DNA of 64,000 nt, taken from positions 1 to 64,000 of the forward strand of contig CAYUPI010000014.1 of the NCBI GenBank assembly GCA_964446585.1. The letters are read 5' to 3'. Shown piece after piece: positions 26,737 to 35,881 of the stretch. The DNA is from CAYUPI01 sp964446585. Lineage in GTDB: Bacteria; Verrucomicrobiota; Verrucomicrobiia; Limisphaerales; UBA8199. The translations under genes were made by a program, and so were the position numbers. The notes under the pieces are model-generated. The model did no database searches. It was not told where the DNA came from and was given only the letters and a program-made list of their open reading frames with translations. Numbering within the stretch: position 1 is the first letter of the stretch; the number at the start of each line of letters is the position of its first letter.

Positions 26737-27174
26737 ATGACCGAACTGGAACGCGCGAGAACCGTGGTGGCAGAGCTGCTGGAGAAGGATGCTTTCAGCA
26801 ACTGGCTTGGTGTCGAAGTCGTTCAAGCCAAACCTGGAATGGCGACGGTACGAATGACTGTGCGCAAGGAGATGCTCAATGGACATGGACTGTGCCACGG
26901 CGGGGTTACGTTCGCCCTGGCCGACACCGCCCTGGCCTTCGCCGCCAATGCCCATGGACGGCTCGCTACTTCCATCGAGTGCAGCATCACCTATCCGGCG
27001 CCGGTCCATGAAGGAGACGTGCTCACTGCCCGTGTGGAGGAACAGGCCCTACGCAGCCGTCTCGGAATTTACAGCGTCACGATCGAAAACGCCGCCCACC
27101 GCAAGGTGGGGCTCTTCCACGGGATTGTGTACCGGGCGGATAAAGAGCCTCACCCCGAAAAATCCCATGCCTGA
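26737..27174 (+). CDS. paaI: Hotdog-fold acyl-CoA thioesterase PaaI
   Basis: 145 aa. The hotdog motif NGHGLCHGGVTFALADTALAFA has the catalytic Asp and the HGG loop of PaaI. A second strand block is ATSIECSITYPAPVHEGDVL. PaaI hydrolyses phenylacetyl-CoA or dead-end ring-hydroxylated CoA thioesters, acting as a safety valve for the pathway. It lies between the paaG-like gene and paaZ, and paaZ may start within its last codons. Confidence 0.93.
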   Translation: MTELERARTVVAELLEKDAFSNWLGVEVVQAKPGMATVRMTVRKEMLNGHGLCHGGVTFALADTALAFAANAHGRLATSIECSITYPAPVHEGDVLTARVEEQALRSRLGIYSVTIENAAHRKVGLFHGIVYRADKEPHPEKSHA

Positions 27175-27184
27175 CTCTTATGTC

Positions 27185-29227
27185 ATGAAAATTCAAAGTT
27201 TTGTACAGGGCCGATGGAGCGAAGGGAATGGATCTGCAGTAGAGCTGTTCCACGCCGTCACGGGAGAAAAGGTCGGCGAGGTGTCCAGCCATGGCTTGGA
27301 TTTTGAAGCCAGCCTTAAACACGCACGGAACGTCGGCGGGCCGAAACTTCGCCGGATGACTTTTCATGAGCGCGCGCGAATGCTGAAGAGCCTTGGCAAG
27401 TTCCTCACGGAACGGAAGGAGGAGCTTTACAAAGTTTCGTACGCCACAGGGGCCACGCGGAATGATTCCTGGCTCGATATTGACGGTGGCATCGGCACGC
27501 TCTTTGCCTACGCCAGCAAAGGCCAGAAGGAATTGCCGGATGAAACTTTTCACGTCGAGGGCGAGCCGGAAAACTTATCGAAGTCCGGAAGCTTCATGGG
27601 CCGACACATCTGTGTCCCGCTCGAGGGCGCGGCCATTCACATTAACGCCTTCAATTTCCCATGCTGGGGCATGCTGGAAAAGCTTTCCCCGACGCTGTTG
27701 GCCGGAGTGCCTGCCATTGTCAAACCGGCCAGCCCCACCTGCTTCCTTGCCGAGCGCCTGGTCCGGCTGATTGTTGAATCAAAAATCCTGCCCGAGGGCG
27801 TCTTGCAAATAGTTTGCGGTAACATTGCAAATCTGCTGAATCATGTCACCTGCCAGGATGTCGTCACCTTCACCGGCTCTGCAGCAACTGCGGCCAAACT
27901 GAGAATCCATCCGGCGATTCTAGCGAGCTCGGTTCGCCTCAATGTCGAAACGGATTCTTTGAACTGCGCTATCCTGGGTCCCGATGCGACTCCCGGGACG
28001 GAAGAATTCAGCCTGTTTATCAAAGAAGTGGCGCGCGAGATGACGGTCAAAGCCGGCCAGAAATGCACGGCCATTCGCCGGACGATCGTGCCGAACAGCT
28101 TGTGTGAAGCGGTGCTCAACGCACTCAAGCAGGAGCTGGGAGCCATTAAACTGGGTGATCCGGCCATCGAGGGCGTGAAAATGGGGCCGTTGGTGAGTCG
28201 CAACCAGGTCCTGGAGGTCAAAGATTGCGTCAATCGGCTCAGGCAGAATGGAGAAGCGGTTTGGGGGGATCCAGACCGGTTCGACGCCCTGGGTGATCAT
28301 TCGGAACGCGGCGCTTACTTTCCTGCAGTCCTCTTGTATTGCGATGAGCCTCTCAGGAAAAATGTCTTCCATGAAATCGAAGCGTTTGGGCCGGTCAGCA
28401 CCGTGATGCCTTATTCCGCTTTGGAAGAGGCGGTCGAGATCGCCAAGCGAGGACAAGGTAGCCTGGTTGGCTCACTGTTTACCGCCGATGAACGGGTAGC
28501 ACGGCAGGTGGTCTTTGGCATCGGCGCCTATCACGGACGATTGCTTCTGGTGGATCGCGAATGCGCCCGGGAATCCACGGGCCACGGCTCGCCACTGCCC
28601 CACCTCATCCATGGCGGGCCCGGACGGGCGGGCGGAGGCGAGGAGCTCGGCGGAATTCGCTCGGTACTGCGTTACATGCAACGGATCGCTTTGCAAGGCT
28701 CACCCTCCAGGCTCACCTCGCTGTGCCATGAGTGGATGAAGAATGCGCAGCAAAGGTCCGACGGCATCCATCCTTTTCGCAAAACGTTTGACGAACTTCG
28801 CATCGGCGAATCACTGACGACTCACCGCCGAACGATCACCGAAGCCGACGTGGTGAATTTTGCCGGGATCAGCGGCGATCATTTCTACGCGCATACTGAC
28901 GAACTTGCCGCCCAGGAATCGATTTTCAAACGCCGCGTGGCCCATGGATATTTTATACTGTCGGCCGCCGCCGGTCTGTTCGTTGACCCCGCCAAAGGGC
29001 CGGTGCTGGCCAATTACGGTCTGGAGCATCTGCGCTTCACCAGACCCGTTTACATCGGCGACACGATCCAGGCGAGATTGACCTGCAAGCAAAAGACACG
29101 GAAAGAAAAGCGAGAAGGCGAGGACCCGCAGGGCGTCGTCGCCTGGGACGTCGAAGTCACTAATCAAAACGCCGAAACCGTGGCAACCTACACCGTCCTT
29201 ACGCTGGTGAAGTGCTCTACGACGTGA
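27185..29227 (+). CDS. paaZ: Bifunctional oxepin-CoA hydrolase / aldehyde dehydrogenase PaaZ
   Basis: 680 aa. The ATG at 27185 (MKIQSFVQGRW) aligns with E. coli PaaZ; an ATG at 27167 inside paaI is the alternative. The ALDH domain (about 1-520) has INAFNFPCWGMLEKL, VTFTGSAATA, the Glu in NVETDSLN and the catalytic Cys in GQKCTAIRR. HGSPLPHLIHGGPGRAGGGE follows. The MaoC hydratase domain (about 535-680) keeps SGDHFYAH and RVAHGYF. It opens the oxepin ring and oxidises the resulting aldehyde. Both active sites look intact, so ring cleavage should be complete. Confidence 0.95.
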   Translation: MKIQSFVQGRWSEGNGSAVELFHAVTGEKVGEVSSHGLDFEASLKHARNVGGPKLRRMTFHERARMLKSLGKFLTERKEELYKVSYATGATRNDSWLDIDGGIGTLFAYASKGQKELPDETFHVEGEPENLSKSGSFMGRHICVPLEGAAIHINAFNFPCWGMLEKLSPTLLAGVPAIVKPASPTCFLAERLVRLIVESKILPEGVLQIVCGNIANLLNHVTCQDVVTFTGSAATAAKLRIHPAILASSVRLNVETDSLNCAILGPDATPGTEEFSLFIKEVAREMTVKAGQKCTAIRRTIVPNSLCEAVLNALKQELGAIKLGDPAIEGVKMGPLVSRNQVLEVKDCVNRLRQNGEAVWGDPDRFDALGDHSERGAYFPAVLLYCDEPLRKNVFHEIEAFGPVSTVMPYSALEEAVEIAKRGQGSLVGSLFTADERVARQVVFGIGAYHGRLLLVDRECARESTGHGSPLPHLIHGGPGRAGGGEELGGIRSVLRYMQRIALQGSPSRLTSLCHEWMKNAQQRSDGIHPFRKTFDELRIGESLTTHRRTITEADVVNFAGISGDHFYAHTDELAAQESIFKRRVAHGYFILSAAAGLFVDPAKGPVLANYGLEHLRFTRPVYIGDTIQARLTCKQKTRKEKREGEDPQGVVAWDVEVTNQNAETVATYTVLTLVKCSTT

Positions 29228-29346
29228 CAGGCCAGACGCCGGAAACGTCACTTTCGACAAACAGCATATCGCTTATTCCAGTCATACTATACTGAGGAAG
29301 GCCGGTGCGGCGTGGCTGACAATATCTGCGCGACTAATTTCAGGCA

Positions 29347-29760
29347 ATGAAAACAGCCGTGAAGGTTGGCGGACTCCTAATGGGTCTGGTGCTGGTTGTT
29401 GGTGTGCTTGTGGTGCGTCACTACAAGGCGGAGCGCTACCAGATCATCCATGCCGTTTTCCTGAGCACGCCTAAAACGAGCGTGTTGCAGGAGCCCGCCA
29501 CGCTGTGCTATTCAAATGAGCAGCTAACGCAGGCGGTCAAAGAGCCGGAGCTTTTGGACCAGGCCGGTATGAAATCCTTCAACTTGGATGGAACCGACCT
29601 TATTGCTTGCATCGTTTCGAACTATTGCGTTGAGAAGGTCGTTGGCCGTCAGAATTTCGGTCTCATCATTCTACGCAGAAGCGAGACAAATGGTATTTCC
29701 TTCACTGTGTTTAGGGGCAGGAAGCGGTTTCTCCAGTTTCATTACCCCGAAGCGCAGTAG
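29347..29760 (+). CDS. Hypothetical membrane-anchored protein
   Basis: 137 aa. One N-terminal hydrophobic segment (about 7-24) would anchor or export it. The rest is a small soluble domain of mixed composition with two Cys residues (ACIVSNYC). No family is recognised. It follows paaZ on the same strand after 119 nt, and its end lies 76 nt from the end of the convergent paaK gene. No functional link to phenylacetate is visible. Confidence 0.55.
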   Translation: MKTAVKVGGLLMGLVLVVGVLVVRHYKAERYQIIHAVFLSTPKTSVLQEPATLCYSNEQLTQAVKEPELLDQAGMKSFNLDGTDLIACIVSNYCVEKVVGRQNFGLIILRRSETNGISFTVFRGRKRFLQFHYPEAQ

Positions 29761-29836
29761 TGCCAGTGTCGTCCTGTCCGACCCCCACTGTGAATGCGCT
29801 CGCCTCTGTGAATGCTTCGAAGAGCTAAGCTCCGTC

Positions 29837-31153
29837 TTAGCCGCTAATTTTGCGCCTGTCCACGACACGCGCAGCTTTGCCCGTGCTGCGCTCGAGACTG
29901 CGAGGTTTCACCACGCTAACTTTGCAGTGAATCACGAGCGCTTCGTGTAGTCGGTGTTGAATATTTTTCTGCAATGCCTCCAGGCGGGGTGGATCGTTTG
30001 CCTGGGAGAACGACTCCGCGGCCTCCACCAGCACTTCAAACGTATCAAGCTCGTGTTTCTTTCGGTCCACAACGATCTGGTACTGTGGAGCGACTTCGTC
30101 AAACTCCAGCAGAACTTTTTCAACCTGTGAGGGAAAGACATTCACTCCTCGCACGATGAGCATGTCGTCGGTACGGCCCAAAACTTTTCCCATCCGCACC
30201 AGAGTCCGGCCACAAGCGCACTTTTCCTGGTGCAGAATCGTCCTGTCGCCGGTCCGGTACCGAATGAGTGGCATGGCCTCTTTGGTCAAGGTTGTGAACA
30301 CCAGTTCGCCTTCCACGCCAAATCCCAGAGGCTGGCCGGTGGAAGGATCAATGATTTCCGGGTAGAAATGATCTTCGAATATGTGAAGGCCGTTGCGGTG
30401 TTCGCATTCCATCGAGACCCCCGGCCCGATGATTTCTGTCAGGCCGTAAATATCATACGCCTGGAGATGAAGGGTCTCTTGAATCTCGTGTCGCATTTCT
30501 TCGGACCACGGTTCGGCTCCATGAATGCCGACCCGCAATTTGAAGCGTTCCCGGACTTTGATTCCTGCCGCTGCCGCTTCCTCGCCGAGTACAAGGGCGT
30601 AAGACGGCGTGCAGGTGAGAACGGTGGCGCCAAAATCCTCCATCAGCATTAGTTGCCGCGCCGTTAGGCCAGATGATACCGGCACCACGGTCGCGCCAAT
30701 GGCTTCTGCACCCGCCTGAATGCCCAGTCCTCCTGTAAATAGGCCGTAGCCGTAGCCGTTTTGAACAACATCTTCGGCCCTGACGCCCGCGGCCGTCAAC
30801 GAACGCGCGCACACATCTGCCCACACACCCAAATCGGCTCGCGTATAGCAGGCCACCACCGGCTTGCCCGTCGTACCGCTGGATGTATGAACCCGCACGA
30901 CCTCCTTCAAGGGCACAGTGCAAAGTCCCCACGGGTATTGATATCGCAAATCGGCCTTCGTGGTAAACGGAAGTTTGGTGATGTCCTCCAGGAAGCGAAC
31001 CATTTCGGGACGAACACCAACCTCTGCAAACCGGCGCTGATAGAATGGCGAGAGGCGCGCCGCCCGGGCGGCCACGGATTGGAGTCGTTGGAGCTGAAGC
31101 GCGCTCAGCGCCGCTCTCGGCATCGACTCAAATTCCGCATTCCACAGAGCCAT
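29837..31153 (-). CDS. paaK: Phenylacetate-CoA ligase PaaK
   Basis: 438 aa from the ATG at 31153, preceded by AGGAAGGGG; longer in-frame extensions run into the promoter of the divergent gene. AMP-forming signatures are HTSSGTTGKPVV, YGLTEIIGPGVSMECE and YRTGD. The C-terminal half has GRTDDMLIVRGVNVFPSQVE, typical of PaaK. It activates phenylacetate to phenylacetyl-CoA in the cytoplasm, the first pathway step. It is convergent with the paaABCDGIZ operon, so expression is from a separate promoter. Confidence 0.95.
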   Translation of the reverse strand: MALWNAEFESMPRAALSALQLQRLQSVAARAARLSPFYQRRFAEVGVRPEMVRFLEDITKLPFTTKADLRYQYPWGLCTVPLKEVVRVHTSSGTTGKPVVACYTRADLGVWADVCARSLTAAGVRAEDVVQNGYGYGLFTGGLGIQAGAEAIGATVVPVSSGLTARQLMLMEDFGATVLTCTPSYALVLGEEAAAAGIKVRERFKLRVGIHGAEPWSEEMRHEIQETLHLQAYDIYGLTEIIGPGVSMECEHRNGLHIFEDHFYPEIIDPSTGQPLGFGVEGELVFTTLTKEAMPLIRYRTGDRTILHQEKCACGRTLVRMGKVLGRTDDMLIVRGVNVFPSQVEKVLLEFDEVAPQYQIVVDRKKHELDTFEVLVEAAESFSQANDPPRLEALQKNIQHRLHEALVIHCKVSVVKPRSLERSTGKAARVVDRRKISG

Positions 31154-31361
31154 CGTGCCCCTTCCTAGCTCAGCGCTGGCAAGACTGTTCCGCGACATTC
31201 GCCGAAGCTCAGTAGCGCGCTCTTCATAACTCGGCAGGCATGCTGCCAAGAGGCCGACCGGCAGCACAACGCATTTTTGCCCAGGGCGTTCCATTTTTCT
31301 TGCGTGCCACCTGCTGACCTTCAGACTCGAGGGGCAAATTGAACCTGAACCCCGGACTCGT

Positions 31362-32249
31362 GTGCTGACATTGGAATCCCTGGCTGAACTGCTGAAGAAA
31401 AACCGTGGCGCGGCGAAGGCGCGGGTCAAAGAGTTCTCGATCGGCGGACTGCCCTTCGAGTTCAACGTGCGGCCGGCGATTATGGGCGTGGTCAATCTGT
31501 CGCCGGACTCGTGGTATCGCGAAAGCGTTTGCCTGACGAGTGAGGCGGCCGTCCAACGAGGACGATTGCTGCAGGCGCAGGGAGCGGCGATTATTGACGT
31601 AGGCGCGGAATCCACGCTGGCGCACGCGGCGCGAGTAGATGAAACGTGGCAGAACCGCAAGCTCTTGCCGGTCGTGAAAGCGCTGCGGGAATCAGGGCTA
31701 CTTGTGTCCGTGGAGACCTATCAGCCAAGGGTCACGCGAGCTTGTCTCGATGCGGGAGTTAATGTCCTGAACCTGACAGCAGCCGAAGGAACGAGCGAAT
31801 TTTTTCAGATGGTAGCGGAGCATGAGGCGGCGGTGATTATCTGTTATGTGCAGGGCCGCAACGTCCGCGAAGTAAGCGACTTTGACTTCAGCGCCGATCC
31901 AATCACATTGATGCACGATTATTTCGCCCGCCAAATCGAACTGGCGACTCGCGACGGTGTGGACAGAATCCTGTTGGATCCCGGCCTGGGTTTTTATTAC
32001 CGCAACCTGCAGGACAGCGCCGCTCGAGTGCGCCATCAGATGAATGTGTTCCTAAACTCTTTCCGGCTGCGAACGCTTGGCTTTCCAATTTGTCACGCGT
32101 TACCGCATGCGTTTGAGTATTTTGGTGAAGAGGTCCGTTGCGCGGAACCTTATTTCGCTGTCTTGGCGGCCCTGGGCCAAACCGATTTGTTTCGCACGCA
32201 TGAAGTGGCGCGGGTCAAGGCGGTGCTCGACACGATGCAAGTTTTTTAG
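31362..32249 (+). CDS. Dihydropteroate synthase-like protein (divergent)
   Basis: 295 aa with GTG start at 31362. A FolP-type TIM barrel is suggested by IMGVVNLSPDSWY near residue 40 (FolP: MGVLNVTPDSF), IIDVGAEST, VSVETYQPRVTRACLDAGV and LLDPGLGFYYR. Several FolP positions differ. The ND pair after the third strand is NLTAAEG, and the block that normally holds a substrate-contacting His/Arg motif is VIICYVQGRN. It could be a folate enzyme or a specialised DHPS-like paralog. An N-terminal helix of about 30 residues precedes the barrel. It diverges from paaK and converges with the EgtD-like gene. Confidence 0.75.
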   Translation: MLTLESLAELLKKNRGAAKARVKEFSIGGLPFEFNVRPAIMGVVNLSPDSWYRESVCLTSEAAVQRGRLLQAQGAAIIDVGAESTLAHAARVDETWQNRKLLPVVKALRESGLLVSVETYQPRVTRACLDAGVNVLNLTAAEGTSEFFQMVAEHEAAVIICYVQGRNVREVSDFDFSADPITLMHDYFARQIELATRDGVDRILLDPGLGFYYRNLQDSAARVRHQMNVFLNSFRLRTLGFPICHALPHAFEYFGEEVRCAEPYFAVLAALGQTDLFRTHEVARVKAVLDTMQVF

Positions 32250-32284
32250 CAAGAGCGGCTTCGCGACTGCATCGTTGGGACGAG

Positions 32285-33271
32285 CTACCCACAAGCCACG
32301 AGGAAGATGCCTTCCTCCTCCGAGCCGGTGATCCACTCTTCGAGCACGCGCAGCCCTTGGGCCGCGAGCAGCGACCGCACCACGGCCGGAGTGTGACGAT
32401 AGGAGAAGAACAGTCGGATCGCATCGCCGGGCTTAAACTCAAATCGCTCCTGGTCCACTCGAAGTTCGCGCCGATTGTTGAAGCGAAAATCCACCGCCAC
32501 GCGTTTGAGGCCACTGCCGGTGGGATCGTTCTCAATGCTGAACCGGAGTTCGCCGTCGTTCTTTTCCGCGCCAAGGTCCAACAGGAATGTCATGAGCCAA
32601 TCACGGGTCAAGGCGTTATCGTAGAGCGGTAGAATGCGCCTGACGCCGGTGTCGTAATCCTGCCCGGGAGCGAGATTCGCGCTCGCGAGGAGATAATCTC
32701 CCGGTCGTACCAATGCCGCCAGGCGGGGCAATATCAGCCCCGGCTCGAAGTTGGGCAGCATGCCGAAAAAGGTGATGAGCCGCGCCGCGTTTGGCACTGA
32801 AAAGCTGTCCAAGACCGCAGTCAAATCGTCAGCAGTCGCTAGATCGCAGACCAGCGGCCAGCAGCTCTCCTCGGTCACGATTTCGAGAGCGGCCAGGCGG
32901 GCCACCAGCACCATCGCGGTGCTGACGTCTGAAGGCGAGTAGAATGCCTGCTTGCCTGAACTCACCAGCAACCGTAGCAAGCCCGCGTCTTTTTGGCCTC
33001 CCCCACAGCCCAAGCCGATGAGATGCACGCGGCTGGACTGGATCCGTCTGGTTGCGGCTTCGAAACTGCGATCGTAAGTCGCGGCGCAATCCGGATCCGT
33101 ACGGGAAGGGGAATAGGCCCGGTGGAGTTCCAGCCACTGCTGAGTCTGTCTTACGCTGTCGTAATGAAACTTGTGATTTACGTGGCGCCGGCGCAGCGAT
33201 TCAACCAGGTCGCGCCGAACTTTGTCGGGAAATTGACTCGAGTGGATGGCCAGGCGAGCGAGCGACGACAT
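32285..33271 (-). CDS. EgtD-like SAM-dependent methyltransferase
   Basis: 328 aa. The N-terminus has the HYDSVRQTQQW/YSPSRTD region that corresponds to the substrate-binding start of histidine-specific methyltransferases. The SAM site is HLIGLGCGGGQKDAGLLRLL, followed by YSPSDVSTAMV (the pDvS motif) and FFGMLPNFEPG. A C-terminal beta domain ends in ITGSEEEGIFLVACG. In the family EgtD trimethylates histidine for ergothioneine. No EgtB sulfoxide synthase is present, so the substrate is open. It is convergent with the DHPS-like gene (35 nt apart). Confidence 0.78.
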   Translation of the reverse strand: MSSLARLAIHSSQFPDKVRRDLVESLRRRHVNHKFHYDSVRQTQQWLELHRAYSPSRTDPDCAATYDRSFEAATRRIQSSRVHLIGLGCGGGQKDAGLLRLLVSSGKQAFYSPSDVSTAMVLVARLAALEIVTEESCWPLVCDLATADDLTAVLDSFSVPNAARLITFFGMLPNFEPGLILPRLAALVRPGDYLLASANLAPGQDYDTGVRRILPLYDNALTRDWLMTFLLDLGAEKNDGELRFSIENDPTGSGLKRVAVDFRFNNRRELRVDQERFEFKPGDAIRLFFSYRHTPAVVRSLLAAQGLRVLEEWITGSEEEGIFLVACG

Positions 33272-33448
33272 GGGAAATGGGGCGATTCGTGGCCGATCAG
33301 ACCAGGCTCACGTGCAGCCTTGAAAGGCCCATTGGAGAATTGCTGCGGTTGAGCACGGCAACATCAGAGGACTAGCCGGCGACAACCCAAAAGTCGAGCG
33401 CATTTTGGGTTGGTTGACTTGTCGCCTGCTCCCATCCATATTCGCGGC

Positions 33449-34210
33449 ATGGATTTCGACATATCGCATGTTCTGGAGCAGTGGGATTACCAGCCCGGGC
33501 AGGTTGTCGTCCGCAGGTTCAAAGCAAAAGACGGCAAAGACAAAATCCAGCTTCGTGTGGACCTTGGCCTGCTGCAACTCAATGCCGAAGGCCGGCCCGA
33601 CGGCAAACGGCCATTCGGGTATCCATCTTTGTTCGAGTACTACCAGGCGCGGCTGTATAAATACGTCGCCGGCCATGAAGGAAGCGACGAAGGCTTCAAG
33701 CTCAAGGCGGAGGATTGTGCGAAATTGCAAATGGAAGCCATCCAGTATCATCATCGCTACATTTGCTTGCTGCAGTTGGAGGATTTTCCCGCGGTGATCC
33801 GTGACGCGGAGCGGAACCTGGCCGTGTTCGAGTTCGTGGGCAAGCACGCCGAGTCGGAGGAATTATCCTGGGCTCTGCGCCAATTTCAGCCTCAGTTGCT
33901 CATGATCCTGGCCCGGGCGCGAGGCGCGCAGGCGATGAAGGCCGAAGATTATACACTCGCGATCCAGCAGGTTGAAGAAAGCCTGGAACAGATCCGGGCC
34001 TTTTACCGGGAACATTCGAGGGCGGACAGCGCTGACCAAAGTCCCGAGATCCAATCGTTGGAATCGTGGCTCGACGAGATCCGTGCCAAGAAGCCTTTAT
34101 CGGCCCGCGAGCGACTCGAGCGCGCTCTCAGCGATGCCGTGCAAAGCGAAGACTACGAGCGCGCGGCCAAAGTGCGCGACGAATTGAAGAACCTCAAGTC
34201 CGCGGAATGA
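33449..34210 (+). CDS. UvrB/UvrC-motif protein of unknown function
   Basis: 253 aa from the ATG at 33449; a TTG at 33410 is less likely. The C-terminal about 35 residues (RERLERALSDAVQSEDYERA) form a UVR motif as in UvrB, UvrC and McsA, used for protein-protein contact. The N-terminal two thirds (VLEQWDYQPGQVVVRRF...LRVDLGLLQLN) has tetratricopeptide-like helices in the middle (about 95-190). The exact role is unknown; it resembles a conserved verrucomicrobial protein. It is followed immediately by yqeY, one nucleotide apart, so the pair is probably co-translated. Confidence 0.72.
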   Translation: MDFDISHVLEQWDYQPGQVVVRRFKAKDGKDKIQLRVDLGLLQLNAEGRPDGKRPFGYPSLFEYYQARLYKYVAGHEGSDEGFKLKAEDCAKLQMEAIQYHHRYICLLQLEDFPAVIRDAERNLAVFEFVGKHAESEELSWALRQFQPQLLMILARARGAQAMKAEDYTLAIQQVEESLEQIRAFYREHSRADSADQSPEIQSLESWLDEIRAKKPLSARERLERALSDAVQSEDYERAAKVRDELKNLKSAE

Positions 34211-34211
34211 C

Positions 34212-34658
34212 ATGAGCTGGCGGGCTCGTCTTTCCCAGGAAATCAAAGAGGCAATGCTGGCCAAGGCCGCGGACCGACTCTCCACCTTGCGATTGCTAAA
34301 ATCCGCCTTGGGTTACGCTCAGCTCGAGCGCAAGGCCGATGAGCTGTCCGATGCGGATTTTGTCGCGGTTGTGCACAAGGAGCTCAAGAAGCGGCGTGAT
34401 GCCATCGAGCAATACGAAAAAGGCGGCCGGCCCGAACTAGCCGAGAAGGAGAAGAAGGAGATCTCAGTGCTGGAAGCATTTCTGCCGGCGCCACTCGCCC
34501 CCGCGGAACTGGAGCAACTGGTTAAAGCCGCGATCCAGGAATTGGGGGCAACGAGCAAAAAGGCGATGGGACCCGTCATCAAGGCTGTGCAGGCTAAGGC
34601 CGCTGGCCGGGCCGACGGAAAAACCATCAGTGCGGCGGTTGGGAAAATGTTAGCTTGA
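34212..34658 (+). CDS. GatB/YqeY domain protein
   Basis: 148 aa. The whole length matches the YqeY family: SQEIKEAMLAKAADRLSTLR, LKKRRDAIEQYEKGGRPEL, EKKEISVLEAFLPAPL and a C-terminal GPVIKAVQAKAAGRADGKTI. YqeY resembles the tRNA-binding tail domain of GatB. Its own role is not settled but may involve tRNA-dependent amidation or quality control. Starts one nucleotide after the UVR-motif gene. Confidence 0.92.
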   Translation: MSWRARLSQEIKEAMLAKAADRLSTLRLLKSALGYAQLERKADELSDADFVAVVHKELKKRRDAIEQYEKGGRPELAEKEKKEISVLEAFLPAPLAPAELEQLVKAAIQELGATSKKAMGPVIKAVQAKAAGRADGKTISAAVGKMLA

Positions 34659-34674
34659 TTCGCCGAGCTTTGGG

Positions 34675-35808
34675 TTAGCGCTTCGATCCGCAGTCGGACT
34701 GAGCTGCGGCGGCGACAATTGCATCCTTTTGGTCCTCCGTGATCAGCCCCTGCTCCAGGAACTGCTCTGCGGCCTGGGCCACGGCGGAGACATATTCCCC
34801 GTGGTTTCTCCAGGTGCCGCCCGAGGCTGGGCCGCCGCAGGGCGCCAGTTGGTCGATACTGCATCCGCTAGTATCGACAATCGAACCAGCGGCGGTGCCC
34901 GGACATTGGTCGAGTGAGTCTCTAACTCCATCGCCGTCGGAATCGGTTTCGCCCGAAAGGGAGAACGCGGCGTTAAAGGGGCCCTGACCAGTTATGTCCG
35001 TCCCGATGCGCAGCCAATCAGGGGCCAAATCGTCGTTGCGGATCCAGCTCTGCAGATCGCCGACGAACAGCGGAGGCGCCGTCGGCTTGGGCGCGGACAG
35101 CCACAAAAAATCGCCGGTGTCGCTCAGGAGAGCCTCGGGCCGGAAGAAATAGTGGCCGGCCGGAAGAGCGATTGGTGGGTCAAAATTCACTGTGATCAGA
35201 ACCTCCGTTCCGGTCGCAAGACCCTCTCCGCCTGTGTGTTGAGCTGGGCTTTTGTTGATCCCGTTGACCACTGAGTTGAGCGCCGTAAAGCTAGGACTCA
35301 AAACCGTCACTGAGAAGTTCAGGCTGCCATCGAGGCTGTCCCGTGTGGCATCGTCGATCTCGATGTCTCCCGGCGAATTGGCTCGTGTCGGCACCGTCAG
35401 CGTGCGGTTTGTGTCTGAATCACGGGGGAAGACGTGATAGATCTCGATTTCGACTCGGCTGCTGAAGCCCGGCGGCCCTCCGGTCGGACCCGTCTGCAGG
35501 CCGGTGAAAGTCGCTTGGTTGATCACAATGGAGTTCGTGAGAACAAAGTCATCTGCGGTTTCGGTCTGGACCTTTCCCGCACTCAAAGGACGTGAGAGAG
35601 TCGCGATTTTTCCGTCAGGATCGCCCGTCGAGAAGGAAAAGGAAGCCGCTGAAGCACCGGCCGGCGCCATGAAAGAAATGCCCAGCAGGCACACCCCCCA
35701 TACGGGCGCGTACCCTCTGGAGGGGCCAAGGCCGAACCCGGACACTACCCGCGTGGTTGGCATTCGACTGTTGAGTTTGGGAGATGGATGAGAAGTGCAA
35801 GTCTTCAT
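34675..35808 (-). CDS. Secreted protein with thrombospondin type-3-like calcium motif
   Basis: 377 aa from the ATG at 35808, preceded by AAAAAAGG at usable spacing; a GTG 24 nt upstream is the alternative. A signal peptide ends near ASAAS. The main part is a beta-rich domain beginning FSFSTGDPDGKIATLSRP. Near the C-terminus DSDGDGVRDSLDQCPGTAAG is a calcium-binding thrombospondin type-3 repeat, followed by a Cys-containing tail. Proteins of this shape are usually surface or extracellular. Function unknown. Convergent with yqeY, leaving only 16 nt between the stops. Confidence 0.72.
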   Translation of the reverse strand: MKTCTSHPSPKLNSRMPTTRVVSGFGLGPSRGYAPVWGVCLLGISFMAPAGASAASFSFSTGDPDGKIATLSRPLSAGKVQTETADDFVLTNSIVINQATFTGLQTGPTGGPPGFSSRVEIEIYHVFPRDSDTNRTLTVPTRANSPGDIEIDDATRDSLDGSLNFSVTVLSPSFTALNSVVNGINKSPAQHTGGEGLATGTEVLITVNFDPPIALPAGHYFFRPEALLSDTGDFLWLSAPKPTAPPLFVGDLQSWIRNDDLAPDWLRIGTDITGQGPFNAAFSLSGETDSDGDGVRDSLDQCPGTAAGSIVDTSGCSIDQLAPCGGPASGGTWRNHGEYVSAVAQAAEQFLEQGLITEDQKDAIVAAAAQSDCGSKR

Positions 35809-35881
35809 ATAAATAGACAACCTTTTTTGCACTCGGAATTGGCAACCCGAATCTACGGCTGACGATGGCGTCAGCCTTGGG

